Translations under genes and position numbers: made by a program | Part shown: positions 35,242-47,529 of the stretch, one piece after another | Layout of the letters: every line of letters begins with the position of its first letter | Position numbering within the stretch: position 1 is the first letter of the stretch | Source: Crocodylus rhombifer | Lineage: Eukaryota; Chordata; Crocodylia; Crocodylidae | NCBI GenBank assembly: GCA_038503035.1 | Contig: JAVSML010024012.1 | Location: forward strand, 404,595-468,594 | DNA: 64,000 nt | Reading direction: 5' to 3' | Notes under the pieces: model-generated | What the model was told of the DNA's origin: nothing | What the model saw: only the letters and a program-made list of their open reading frames with translations | Database searches by the model: none

Positions 35242-36211
35242 TAGGAATGTGAAAGGTTAAACGATTAATTGTTTAACCAGTAAGTCAGTTGACGATTGGC
35301 TATCTTACTGGTTATTGTTTAGCTCAGGGTGGGCACAGTCTGGCAGGGAAGGGAGAGGATGGGAACCAGAAGGTGGTGTGGGGAAAGCAGTGAAGGGGAC
35401 TAGTACCCAAAGCTAGGGCTGCCTCAAGGAGGCAGCCGACTGATTTTGCTGGCAGATTTCGAGGGTTCATCATGCTTGGGAGGGCCCCCCCATGCCTCTG
35501 GCCAAGGAGCCCTGTTGGCACCGCCTCTCGCCGCTGATTGGCTGTGTGGGTTGTCTGTCATATGGTTCCACCCCTCATCACTTATTGGTTGTGAAGGCTG
35601 TCCGTCATGCAGCCCTGCCCCTCACTACTGGTTATTGGAGAGTGGTGGGGCTGCCCTCTCAACCAGTTAGTGGTGAGTGGCATGCGTGGCAGCTGTCTTG
35701 GGCTCCCTTGTGTGCTGGCAGCCCCCCCCCCCCCACACGCGCACACACACACGCGCACACACACGCGCGCACACACACACGCGCGCGCGCGCACACACAC
35801 ACGCGCGCGCGCACGCACACTCTGTAGGCTGGACAGCTGGATTGCAGCCAGCATTTTATTCTGAGTAAGTTTTCTTTTTCTTTCTTTTTTTGGCCACAGA
35901 TTTCAGATTTTATATTTTCCTCAACACGGGTGAAATCATGATTTTGGTAGGTCCCTACCCATAGCCTAAGGGGAAACAGCAGGTAACCTAATGACTCTTC
36001 ACAAGTGCTCCCTCCCTCTCAGCTCCAGACTTCACATGGGCTGCATTGTCTGGCTGGGCTTGCCACCATCCCTACTCCCAACCCTGTCAAAGGGCCCCAG
36101 ACACAGGTTCCAGCAGCAGCTGTGTCTGAGCTGCTGTGTTATTAGTTAACCATTTAACTGATGCAATTAGATGAAGTTAAACACATTTTTAAACTAATAT
36201 TTCCATCCCTA
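35242..36211. mobile_element. hAT-like non-autonomous element with GC-rich core and microsatellite
   Basis: The left end is TAGGAATGTGAAAGGTTAAA and the right end read on the other strand is TAGGGATGGAAATATTAG. Flanking 8-mers are CTTTCTCC (35234-35241) and CTTTATAC (36212-36219), with six of eight matches. AT-rich ends rich in GTTTAAC/GTTAAAC motifs enclose a GC-rich core. The core includes a degenerate tandem repeat of about 55 bases at 35535-35690 and the CA/CG microsatellite at 35734-35820. No transposase is seen. Open frames in the core come from simple repeats (His/Thr/Arg-rich) and are not genes. Confidence 0.75.
35734..35820. repeat. Alternating CA/CG microsatellite
   Basis: There are 87 bases of pure purine-pyrimidine alternation (CACA, CGCG and GCGC blocks) directly after a C-run (35722-35734). 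CG-rich alternation of this length is a strong candidate for Z-DNA formation. It lies inside the hAT-like element. Confidence 0.9.
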
Positions 36212-37937
36212 CTTTATACTGTACATAGTAGCAAGCTAATTTTTTGTAAATTCTGAGGTTTTTAGGTCAAGAGACAATATCAAGAGTTTCAGGAATTATG
36301 TGATTGAAAACAGAACAAGATATTCATGGTATAAACAAGGACTTTGGCTTTGGGGGTTGACTTTGGCTTTGGGGGAGAGGGTCAAATTTGAAATATGCTA
36401 GGAAATGAATTGGAAAGATTTTATGAGTTTGGACATGGAGAGAGGAAAAAGAAAGCATCAAAGTTAATCCCAAGATTGTAGGCTTGAATGACAATATTAA
36501 ATTGTCAGTCATGATCAGGAAATGGGGGAAATATATTTCAAATATGATAAATCCAATTTATGCCAGATTCAGTGTAAGGATCAACTACATTGGAGAGACT
36601 AAAGCATAAAGGCCTGGAGGAAGGAGGAGAAGCTGTTGGTAAGAGAAGCACTTATATTTGAATGTTGACTTTGCTGCACTAACCCTCCTTTTATCATGTT
36701 TCGGTTGGTATAATTGCAGGATGCTGTCTTTGAGGTTAGTCAGCAGAGCAGTCTGAAACTTCAGCTACTGAATAAAGCTGTCAGCTTGCATGCTGAAGGA
36801 CTGACTTCCATTTATTTTCTGAGCGCAGTTCAAGATGTTTTCCAGGAAACATCCAAATGGTTGGAATACTCTGCCTTTCCAAGTGGTGTCAGAATACCAT
36901 CGCAATACTGTCTAAACTTAAGCCAACAGTCCACTGGAATAGCCTGGAAACAGGATATTTTAACTTTGGAACTATGAGTTCAGAATTGTTGACTTCTGTG
37001 AGATGGTGCAAACCTTACCTGTTCTACTAGGCTTTTTAGTGTTGCAGAAGATTAATGGAACTTATGGGATTTGAAAGAGATTTTTAATTTGTGATGTCCA
37101 CTTAAGGTCCTTTTTGGAGATCTGTAGAGGTTCTTAAGGCTTTGGGAGGAGCACTTTTTAAAACAAAAAAAATTAACTTGTGAGAAGGAAGAAAAAAGAA
37201 TGGAGGAGGAGCTGTAATAACACAAAAATACCTTTGGTCACTTGTGGACAGAAAACATTGTTTCCATTAATTGTCAAATGAGAAGTGTAATTGGGGTTGG
37301 AGGAGTGCTGAGGTCAACCAATCTAAGATAAGAAGGTTGCAAAAGAAATTGCTTCATTTAGCGAGAGAGAAAGGCAGGGCCACTTTCCCTTTGCATATGA
37401 AAAGCTTCCTAATTTCATCTTTTCAAAAACATTAAGTAAGGAGAACTCTGGCTGGTGTGACTCATTTATGTGTTTTCATTTCAATTTATTGCATTTAAAA
37501 ATGCACAGCTATATAACTAGTGCCTGTCTACTGATCATCATTAAGTCTTCATCACTGAACATTTCTGAGGATTTAAAAAGCCTTCAATCTCCTCTTCTGT
37601 TGCACATCTACTTTTTATTAGCCTCAGTCTCTAATGCTGTGAACACGTAGGCACCATATCAGATATTTTGACCACATACTTGGATTGATGCCTTCCCCAC
37701 TTGATGTGGATTACTAAAATAAATTGTTAGGAGATATGGGCATCTTTTGCTGCAATTTATCTGAATTACATCTGGCTTGAGAATGATGTGTTTCAGAAAT
37801 CCCTTTTTTTAGACTCTTTATAAGCACAAATATTTTGTAAAGTACACATTCTAAATGATATAGGTTATATTTAGTGTGTTTTTATATAAAAACATGAAAC
37901 AACATAACTGTTCAGTTTTTTTAAATTATTATTCTAG

Positions 37938-38570
37938 GATCAAGACCACCTTTAATCCTACAGTCTCAGCCTCCACCTTATTCATCACCTAGAGATGTAC
38001 CCCCAGACATATTGTTAGATTCTCCAGAAAGAAAGCAAAAGAAACAAAAGAAAATGAAGTTAGGCAAGGATGAAAAAGACCAGACTGAAAAAGCTGCAAT
38101 GTATGATATCATTAGTTCTCCTTCCAAGGACTCCACTAAACTTACGTTAAGACTCTCTCGTGTAAGATCTTCGGATATGGACCAGCAGGATGATATGCTT
38201 TCTGGTTTGGAAAACAGCAGTGTGTCAGAGGGTGATATTCCTTTTAATGTGCAGTACCCAGGACAGACTTCTAAAACACCCATTACTCCACAGGATGTTA
38301 ACCGCCCGCTAAATGCTGCTCAGTGTTTACCACAGCATGAACAGACAGCATTTCTTCAGGCACAACAAGTGCCTGTTTTACAACAGAACACTTCAGTTGC
38401 TGCAAAACAACCTCAAACTCCTGTGGTACAGACACAGCAACCGGTTTCACAGCAAGGAACTATTACGCCATATGATGAAGTAGAATTGGATGCATTGGCT
38501 GAAATTGAACGGATAGAACGTGAATCAGCCATTGAAAGGGAGCGATTTTCAAAAGAAGTGCAAGATAAAG
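37938..38570 (+). CDS. NIPBL: NIPBL exon 9
   Basis: The acceptor ATTCTAG ends at 37937 and the donor GTAAAA starts at 38571. The exon opens with GA, completing Gly, then SRPPLILQSQ. It contains RDVPPDILLDSPERKQKKQK (a Lys-rich patch that could serve nuclear import), AAMYDIISSPSKDSTKLTLR, PFNVQYPGQTSKTPITPQDV, a Gln/Thr-rich stretch and EVELDALAEIERIERESAIE, a probable helix. It ends VQDK plus the first base of Asp. It has 210 whole codons. Its length of 633 bases is two codons longer than recalled human exon 9. The open frame continues past 38570 to 38767, but that tail is intron. Confidence 0.98.
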
Positions 38571-39804
38571 GTAAAAGGATTGTGTGTGTGTACACTCTAT
38601 ATTCATCTCACATCGTCACACAGTTCAATTCTATTTTATTCAATATAGGTTCTTATACTGGGTCTCTGTTTAATGCGTGGTATCACTTTATTTGGAATCC
38701 TAAAAACATGGAGAGTCCAGCTGTAGATTATTTTGGGTCCATTCCCAGCTTCCCCGTTAAGAAATAAAATTCAATTTTTCCTTGTTTGGAGGAACTATTA
38801 TATTAGATCACACTATAGTTGATGGTGCCTATGATGTTACTAGAATTTTGGTGAGACCACAAGATGACACTGAATCAAATTTTGTATTATACATTAGATA
38901 ATTGATTAGTTATAAAAATGAAAGGATTACTTCTCTTGCCTACTAGATAACTATCCAGGTATATAACTTTTGTCTTCAAATTACAGTAGAACTTCTTTTA
39001 TATCATTTCTGTTTCAGTCACCAAACTTTGGATGTCAAAGAAATATTAGACCAGAATAGTATTTTTTTTTTATTATTATTGTTATTAATTTTAAGGACAT
39101 AGTATGACTGAATAATAAATACTTCTATAGTGTCTTGGATATTTGATTAGATGAACATCTATGTTTATGTGGGATTACACATTCCACAGAAATATATTAT
39201 ACAGTAGTTTGTTATATTTTAGTGTTCCATATCAGAGGCCAGACTAGTCTTGATGAGTTTCCTTTCCAGTCTTTATTTAGAAACTGTCCTTATCGCTGGC
39301 ATTGATTACATCTTCTTATTTCAAATTTCTATTACAAAATCAACATAGTAAAATGAAATCCCATATCTTGAAATTCAAAATAATTTGTGTGTGCATATTA
39401 GATAAGACTAACTAATCCTAAATTTTGCTAAAAGACAGTCTGTATGGTATCTTTTTAACTTCTGAAGACAGTTCTTTTTAAAGTCTAGTGCTAGACTTCA
39501 GGGGAAAGCCTTCCTGAAGCGAACATGGCAATTTCTGACTCTGAAATACAGGCACAACTGGACCGAAATTAAGCAGCATTTGGATTGGCTGCTCCTTTTT
39601 TTTTTCGTTGGAACAAATTTAATTTTTATGAAATGCCATCTTAACCACCTACTGAGAGAGCACAACTTTTCCCTGTATTTAAGCAATGTTTCTTTTAAGC
39701 AAGAATGTTCACACATGCATCTAATCTGTTTTATTAATTGATCCCAGGTTTTTTTAATCTCAGAAATGAAATTAATGAAATCTGTTTTTATTTGGTGATT
39801 ACAT

Positions 39805-39828
39805 TATTTATTTATTTATTTATTTATA
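39805..39828. repeat. TTTA tetranucleotide repeat
   Basis: About six TTTA units lie in a row in AT-rich intron sequence. Confidence 0.85.
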
Positions 39829-40610
39829 TTAATGCTGATGACCAGCATGTGGTGAAAAATGTGTGCTCTTCTCAAGGATCTCCATCTTAATTTTAATAAC
39901 CTTTATTTATTTAAGAAAATACTTTTCTGAATGGCTGAGTTGGTATACCTTTTCTACTAATTTTATCTTGATTTTTTAGGATTTTCAATTTATCTCCTAA
40001 CCTTTATTTCTTCATGAATTGCTTCCATAGGGAGATTCCCACTCTTGGGATGTGCCCACCATGCCTTTAGCTGAGAACCATCTAGAAAAGCAGTGTCTTT
40101 TGGGGTTGCAAAACACTCTTCAGCAGCTCCCAAACATTCAGAACAAGGTTATAGAAGTGGACTGCGCCACTCCATTGCTTCTTCCTTGTAGATCACTGTG
40201 GGTGCTGAACTATCTTAGAGAGCACTTTGCTCCCTGTACTGTAGATTTTTGTAAATAGTTTTGTTTTTGTGTAAATGTAGCATTGTTGCGGTTGATAGTT
40301 TTAACTGTTAATGAAGTTTCATGAAAGCTTGTATGCCATATTCCGAAGGTGTTGTGGCATTACTTGTGTTTCCCTAGTTCTTGGCTCTAATTTCCCCCTT
40401 CTGGTTTTGTTTGACTGTAAGCAAAAATGTGAAGGCTTCTGTTAGCACTTGTATCGTGTTGCCAAGATAGGTACATGAAATAGTTCTTGTGCTTGAGTGC
40501 GGGTCATTTTCCAAAGTGCTCTGTGTGCACGTAGATTTGCTCCATAGGATAAGGAACATGAACTGGTGTGTAGCTGGTGCCATAGTCATTTAATCATACA
40601 CCTTACTGTC

Positions 40611-40896
40611 TGAAGGTATGTCTACTCAACAAAGTGAACGTGTGGTTGTAGCCTGTGCTAGCTTCCTCTAGAGAGCACAAGTACCAGTAGCAGTGAAGAT
40701 GTAGCAGTGTAGACATTAACCTGTGTTAGTAATCAAAGAACAGATTCTCCAGGGACCCTGGAAAATGTGTCTTTGTTGCTGGCAAATGCCAGAATCCATG
40801 ATGCCACTTCTTTACCACTACTGTTACTCATACCGCCCAGATTAACCCAGTGTACATGACAAATACCCCTTCATTTTCCTGGGTAAACATACCCTG
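40611..40896. mobile_element. MITE-like element with short inverted ends
   Basis: The left end GAAGGTATGTCTACTC and the right end (other strand) TCAGGGTATGTTTACCC match at 11 of 13 positions in the GGTATG core. The 286-base interior has no coding pattern. No clear target duplication is seen, so the superfamily is uncertain; the GGGTATGTCTAC type of end is, from memory, common in reptile non-autonomous DNA elements. Confidence 0.5.
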
Positions 40897-43156
40897 AGTT
40901 ATCTGCCATCACTTCATCTCCAGTATAAAGTACATTGGCAGGAACCGTTATGAGCTCAGTCATCTTTTCTTAGGCTTCCTCAAATGAGGTTATTTAGGAA
41001 GTGAAGTTACTGCAGTGCTGTGCTGGTGCAGAAATATTCTAAAGTTTTTCATAGCTATGGTTTAATCCCAAGGCATTAGGTGCATATAAACATATTATTC
41101 TGAGGGTCATTGAAACCATTTCTTCTGGAGAACAGAATGAGAACCCCTCATAGAGATTTTTCTCAGAACTGACATAAATGCCACTCCTTGAAGAGTTGCT
41201 AAAGTTCTTTATAAAGATTGATAGAGCTGTCAGCTGAGGATATGCACACTTGAGAGATTATGGCAGTGTCCTTGCACTGAGTGCCTCAATTCTAATGACT
41301 AGTATTAGAGGAATTAGCTCCTTTACAACAAAGCTTCTTCAGGTTGTGGAAATGTCAATTTCAAATATATCAGTGGAGTCAAGGTATCTCAGTTGTACTT
41401 CCTCTCAGTACGGTAAATCTTTTTGGAACCAAACAGTGGTGGTTGTTCTAAAAGCTGGTATGATTGACCTCAGCTTTATCAGAATTGGGCAAGAAGAGTC
41501 ACCCTCCTATTACCCCACCCCTCCCACATCAACAGCCTCTTCTGGATTACATTTTACTAATCTATCTTCATGGCCCAATGGGACCTTGGATGAAATGGCC
41601 TTTTTTGGTAGGAGGTTTTTTGTCATGACTTAAAAATACTAAGACATTTGGGAAAGCCTGCAATTCCATCTTGTTTCCTGCTCATGAGAAGAACAAGCCA
41701 CCATCTCTTCCTCCTCCTGCCTAGAGAATCATATAGTGCAGTGAACAAACTTGTCAGTACCTGGAAATACTGATGAGGGGCACCAGTTGCACAAGTTGAT
41801 ACAGTGGAGTGTGACAGACCTTTTGTTTTCGGTCTCTCCAGATAAAGGTCACAGCTGCCTTAACCTCATCACAACTCTGTCACCACTGTTAGGTCATATC
41901 CTCTCTGTTGAAAAGATGGGAGTGATGTATAATTCATCAGATCAAGCCAATTGTTGTATATCAATGTTATCTGAGTAGAAAGCATAAGAAGCAACTTCAG
42001 TGGTTCCTGAAGGACTCAGTAAGAAAGAGTGCCTCTCCTGCCACAAGGATCAGTGTGAACTGACTTTTTCCATGCTCAGGTACAAGGATAGATCAGCGTG
42101 TGTTTTTGGACAGCTGATGATGGTGTAAGCTTTTACTCCATGTTTCAACTGCTCATCATCATCCGGCAAATCAGGAATGACAAGGCTGAACCTGTTTATC
42201 ATATTTCCTATTTATTTATCAAACTAAGTATCCAGATTCCCTGTACTTCTTGGGACTATATCCAAGTTCTCCATTCCAACCCCAGTCTTTTCTCTAACAT
42301 TTTAAAAACCTGGTATCGAGTGTCCTAAGGAAGTACAGGAAACCTTGTTGCAGTTCTGAAAAAATTAAGGAATACTGTTCTTTGATATGGGTAGCATTTT
42401 CTTTGGGTTTGAGAGGTAGCAGTTTAACTTTTATCAAAGTCTGTTGTTCAGACTGTTTCATTTGAAAGCATCTGTTTGTCTCTTGCCACTTTAGGATGAA
42501 TACGTCATCTATTTTTTTCATACAGTCCTACAGTTCAGAGTTCATTGATCTTTCATCACAGAACCTTTAGTAATGTAACTCTCCAGATCAACAGCTTTTT
42601 ATTTCTTGAGATTTAACTTTATTACTATAAGATCACTGGTGGCATCTTCATAAATCTTTTGCTCATTTATACTTGAAAACTGCCTTTGTGGCAAGTGTAC
42701 CAGGGGATAGAGGTTTTAAATTCCATACTTTCTTTTTATATTTTAGATGTTACATCAAGACTATTTATGCTTCCCCCCCACCAAACCAGATATACTACCT
42801 AAATATATATTTTAATCAGTATTAGTAAGAGAGGCTAAATTACTGTTTAGTTTAGAAAAGGGAAGATAGAAGAGAAATAATTTGTGTTCAGGGATTTTTA
42901 TAGTGCAAGAGTGTTGGAAGCCCTGTATCTGTAGGTTTGGGTGTTCATTCTGTTAAATCCTACACCATATTTAAAATACTTTACATTATGTGTCTATCAT
43001 AGAAATTATGGAATTGTTTCTGCATATGCAAAGTATTGTTCTCTCTGCTCAACAGTTTGAAAGAGTGGGCATATTACCTTCTCTTTAATTGTTGACATTT
43101 CATTTGGGAGGTTCATTTCCCCAGATTTGAGAGATTTGGAGGCAATTTTCAAAGAA

Positions 43157-43471
43157 GAAAACTTTACTTACCAGTAACTGCAGGTTTTGGAATAGATTGC
43201 CTCTATGATCCATTCTACCCACTTTTTTTTGGAATCCTTTTATGGATTCTTTGAATTAGTGGAAGAAATTGAAGGTAGTTAGGGCTACCAGTATTATTTA
43301 ATAGTTTTTCTTCCAATATTTGGATCTGTGAGGGGGCATATGTATGTCCCCAGTGGGCGCTTCCTTTATAGATGGTTCCAAGCCCATAGCAGCAGAGGCA
43401 CATGTCCCAAGAGTGTGAATCTGCAGGAGCAATACACTCACAACTCCAGTTATTGGTAAGTAACCATTTTC
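43157..43471. mobile_element. Short element with about 24-bp terminal inverted repeats
   Basis: TTACTTACCAGTAACT at 43164-43179 is mirrored by AGTTATTGGTAAGTAA at 43448-43463, with one mismatch in 16. The match extends outward through GAAAAC/GAAAAT on each side. The roughly 315-base unit has no coding pattern. The right arm presents GGTAAGTAA on the plus strand, which is a strong splice-donor consensus in the gene's sense orientation. Confidence 0.7.
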
Positions 43472-46400
43472 TCTTTCCTTTTATGTTGTTAGCAAAAAAG
43501 GAAGAAAAAAAAAAAGAAACCAAAACCCCACCAACCACCCAGCAGTATAAGAAACACTAAGAATGGTTTTGTATACATATAATTTAATATTACCTACAAA
43601 TTAAATGCCAAAATGTTAGTTTTTACCCAGGGTATTATTAATACATGCAAAATAAATGATGTTGCTATTCTGTATATTCTCCATGGTTTCCTTAAAAAGG
43701 AACATAATATTTTAGTATTTGTACAATTGTATTTTATAAAGGTAGAGTCATTAATAGAAGAAAAAAGTTGGAGTGAGACATCTAGGTCCAACATAAATGA
43801 GAAATAAGTGGTTCTTTATAAAAAGAAAAACAAAAGTAAGATGCTATATATCCTGCATATGTGAAATGTATGCTGAAAAGTAGCTTTATTGTAGTCTGTA
43901 TTTTATATCATTGTACAGTAGGTGGAGCTGGTGCTGTATTGTAACTTTCCTAGTGGAAAAAAAAGTTTCCTGCCCTGTTTCTGTAAGATTTTTAAAAGTA
44001 GACATATATATAAAAAATTCAGCTCAGCATCTAAAAATACTTAGAATAACTCTGGCAAAGGTAGATAATGTTATAGTCCACTTGGAGAAAATGCTTGGAG
44101 TTCCTATTCTTAAGGTGAAATAATAAAACTATCAAAGAATACATATTAAACACTAATACATTTAAAAATGATCAGTATAGATCTGTTGTCTGGCCAGCTC
44201 TTGCTTACGACGTTCCCTTTTAGATTAGGTGCTCCAGAGTAAAAAGTTTGTTGAACTATGATCATAGTGTTTTAGACTGGTCTAAAAAGCAACTGTAAAA
44301 TAGTGTTTTAGACCAGTTATGTATGTTATATAGATTACTACACACATGTGCACGCACACACTCATACAAATTATATATGTTCTAGCATATTAGCAGGACA
44401 ACAAATGGGGCTGGACCTGATGCCTATGAAATTTATGAAATGGTACGTGTAATATGTACTATATGTCCTTGACTGCCTTTTGGATGAATAGAGAAAATAA
44501 TATAACAGAAGGAATTGCCAAATGAATCTCTCTTATTCTTTGAACAATTATGTATAACAAACTAAGTTATGATACGGAGGTAGAATAAGGAGTGCTGGTG
44601 CTGTTTATTGAAAGATTTTGAAACTTAAGGTGAACATGCTGTGGGTTTTAACTGGTCGGTGGATTCACTGATATTAACATGGTAGACATTAACTTATTGC
44701 CAGGATTCATAAAAGTCATTGCAGTTAGTTAAGTTCAGGTATTTTCCAACCTAAGCTACTATGTCTGAATAAAATCAGTAGTCTTTCATAAGAATATTTG
44801 GTAAGGAGCTTACAACAATTTAACAATAAAAATCTAGCAGCAAATATTTAAGAAAAATATGTCACTTGCTTTTTCTGAGTGTACTGTTTATACAAGCTGA
44901 AGGATTTCAATTAGTGTAAATCAGGCTTTCATAAGTAGTTCAGGAATAAATATGTGTTATTTTTTGTCAAGGATATTGTCTTCAAGGTTTTTACATTTTT
45001 TCTGATAAAAATGTTAGTAGTCAATCCCAGTTAAAACTTTAGGTGCTGTCATGTTTTTCTTTCCGATTTTCTTTAGTTCACATAGTTACAGTAGGTTCTT
45101 CAGTATTTGTGAATGTGTAAAATGTTTAGAAAGTAGTTATTAGCTAAGTGATCACATGGCTGGAGCCTAACATTTCGCAGTGATAATGATAACGTTGTTC
45201 ATGAGAAAGATTAAAGTATGCTGTTTGTAAAACTGTTGTTAATTTGATAGAGATTTAATAGGGGACTGCAGTTCTTGGAGTTGACTGTCACTCTTCGGTG
45301 ATTTTAGTCATGCTATTTTTGTGTCCTGATGTAAATTAATCCTGACAAATTAGAGTGGCATGTTATTCAGTTTGATAGAAACAGTGAATCACTAGGCTTC
45401 CATGATAAGAAAAATTAATAATGCCTTGTTTAATTTTCAAATGCTATTAATTAAATGACCATTCTATTACAAACATGTTAAAAAATAAGTAGCTTAAGTT
45501 TCTGCATTTCAGCAAAATGACTCTGAAGCTTATCCCCACCTAAAACAGATCTGTGGAAGACTACTTAGTCATCTTGTATTCTTTCCTGACCTGTCATATC
45601 TAACAATAGTAATAATGGGGCATTCCACTTCCTTATGTAATTGTGGGAGGGGGGGTGGAGAAAGTAAGTCTTTTTGGGTCTATGGTAGAAGTTAGCTGCC
45701 CTCCACCCCCCCCAAGTTTCTTGAGTTGTCTGTCCCTGCCCTTGAACAAAGATAGAATTAGGACTCTAGTTTGGTGTGTTTGGATTACCATTTTGTTCTG
45801 CGAAGGTTGTTATGCTGTACTCATCACTGTAGTGTTTGAGCCCCTTCTGATAGTGCACTAAACATTGGGACTGATTTGTCGTGGTTTTTGTGTTCTCCTT
45901 TCCCCAGTGGGGAGGAATATGAATGATGGAGTGCATTTTGTTGGTAGGATTTTCATTTTGTTTTTTGGAACTTAATCTTTTTTAAATAAAAGATACTTGT
46001 TGCTGTATGTTAAACAAGGTACAGTGTAAGTAGTATATCTTGCATGGTGAATAAAGGGCAGTCATATTGGTCATGGTCCTTAGTTTCTGGTGAAATTAAT
46101 TCTGTTCTCGGGCCAGCTTGTTCAGGTTCAACTTTGGCCAGCTGCTGTTCATCCATGAGCTGATCTTATTCAAGTCATGGGCCAACTTGCTAATGCTATT
46201 TGGTAAAGGATAGGTAGAGCTGTACGACATTGGCATATTGGCAGTGCTTGGCTAATATGGTCTTGAGTGGCTAATTGAATGTAAATCTGAGCCACCAGAA
46301 TGGCCTTCCTTACTTTCCAATTTCTGGTCCTGAACATGTGCTCATCCATGTGAATACTGGAAAGGACTTGAGAGAGAAGTTATCTGTGAGAGAATCCACA

Positions 46401-47031
46401 AGTAGGGCATGACCTTGTAGAGGTATAGCTTCATATCAGTACTGTTTGAATCACTGCATGAAGAATTCAAGCCATTTTACTACATTACTCTGGACCATTT
46501 CTTTCAGACCATTTTTCATGGCCAGTGTAGAGTCCAGGAGAATGAGAATGGATGTTTGCCCTTTCTCTACTGATGAATTAACCGTTAATGCCACTATGGT
46601 GGTTTTAGTTCTGTTTGCTATCTTGAATCCAGATTGTGCTAGGTCTAGAATAATAGCTTAAATAGGTTGAGTTTATAGCTGACTTTTGTTTGGATGGTCT
46701 ATGGCCTTGGCTCAGGAGTGGTTGGTTTAATACTGAACACTAGTATCAAGGTATCATGGTGAGTTTCTTCAGCATCAGGCTAGCATAATTAAAAGAATAA
46801 GGGAATGATATAGACAAGAGTAGAAGCATATTTCACTAATCTGTTCCAAATTTAGGGTTTAGTGAAGTACTATGCTAATCTAATTATATATCATTAAAAA
46901 TTTACGTCAGTACTGAAACCGTCAGTCTAGTCCATCCAAGGATCAATGCTATATGATCAATCTGTTTTGGGATGCTGAAGAGAAATGGAGACAGTGTGCA
47001 GTCTTAGGCTTCAAGTCCACAGTATCATCCA

Positions 47032-47115
47032 AACTGAGAAAAGAAGTAAAGGGGAATAATTCATGTATGGTAACTCAAACTGCTTAACTTCTACAGATCT
47101 TAGAAGCCACCTGAA
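47032..47115. repeat. Repeated segment, upstream copy (interrupted by CR1)
   Basis: AACTGAGAAAAGAAGTAAAG, the GGTAACTCAAACT block and TTCTACAGATCTTAGAAGCC match the downstream copy at about 47664-47745 with a few differences. A CR1 tail begins just after it, at 47123, and may have split a longer copy. Confidence 0.7.
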
Positions 47116-47122
47116 AAAATGT

Positions 47123-47255
47123 TCATAGAATCATAGAAGTAGGGTCGGAAGGGACCTTGTAGATCTTCAAGTCCGACCCCCCGCCTGGGCGGGAGAAAAA
47201 CTGGACTCAAATGAGTCCAGCCAGGTAGGCATCAAGCCTCTTCTTAAAGATCCCT
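47123..47255 (-). mobile_element. CR1 3' end, short, same subfamily as the 9.1 kb copy
   Basis: About 130 bases are almost identical to 9097-9233: the TCATAGAATCATAGAAGTAG tail, GGAAGGGACCTTGTAGATCT, the CCGCCTGGGCGGGAG palindrome and the CTGGACTCAA-TGAGTCCAG palindrome. The extreme 5' truncation leaves only the 3' UTR. It is antisense in intron 9. Confidence 0.92.
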
Positions 47256-47529
47256 AGAACAGTCATTGAACTTAGATTGCTGTGTGAAATAGCAGTATAA
47301 GTTTCTCTCATTTTGGGCTCTAACTTTCCATAGGTGTTTACAAAAGATGCTGCTCTCTTAAAGAACAGCATAAAAGTCTAACCATTTTTAGATCATCCTG
47401 CTCATCAGATTCATCTCCCAAAATCAGTCATGCATCTGGATGTGTGCATTGGATAAAAGACCAGAGTAGGGTCTTTAATCTAGGCTGAAATGAGCCAAGT
47501 CATTTTACCCCTATGCCTTGCTCAGTTTT

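Larger units (their letters stand above)
27227..37937 (+). other. NIPBL: NIPBL intron 8
   Basis: This intron is 10.7 kb. It holds a hAT-like foldback element at 32312-33353 with a CR1 snippet inside, a dispersed repeat at 34860-35135 and a hAT-like element at 35242-36211 with microsatellite. In 27227-32300 I see no recognisable feature. The less AT-rich sequence at about 29700-32300 and 33360-34600 could be a decayed old repeat split by the 32.3 kb insertion, but I cannot name it. The stretch 36212-37937 has nothing recognised apart from a 15-base tandem duplication (GACTTTGGCTTTGGG) at about 36342-36375. Confidence 0.8.

Noticed and set aside
35492..35868. His/Thr/Arg repeat open frames
   Set aside because: Translation of the CA/CG microsatellite.
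36714..36977. Open frame after a TTGCAG, looking like a possible exon
   Set aside because: It would not join exons 8 and 9 as known NIPBL sequence, and those two exons already join in phase without it.
38571..38767. Extension of the exon 9 open frame
   Set aside because: The GTAAAA donor at 38571 joins in phase to exon 10 (Asp-Lys-Pro-Leu-Lys-Lys), as in human NIPBL; the extension has no similarity to NIPBL.
41250..41633. 127-codon plus-strand open frame
   Set aside because: No recognised domain or splice context. It lies in possibly repeat-derived intron sequence and cannot be supported as a gene.
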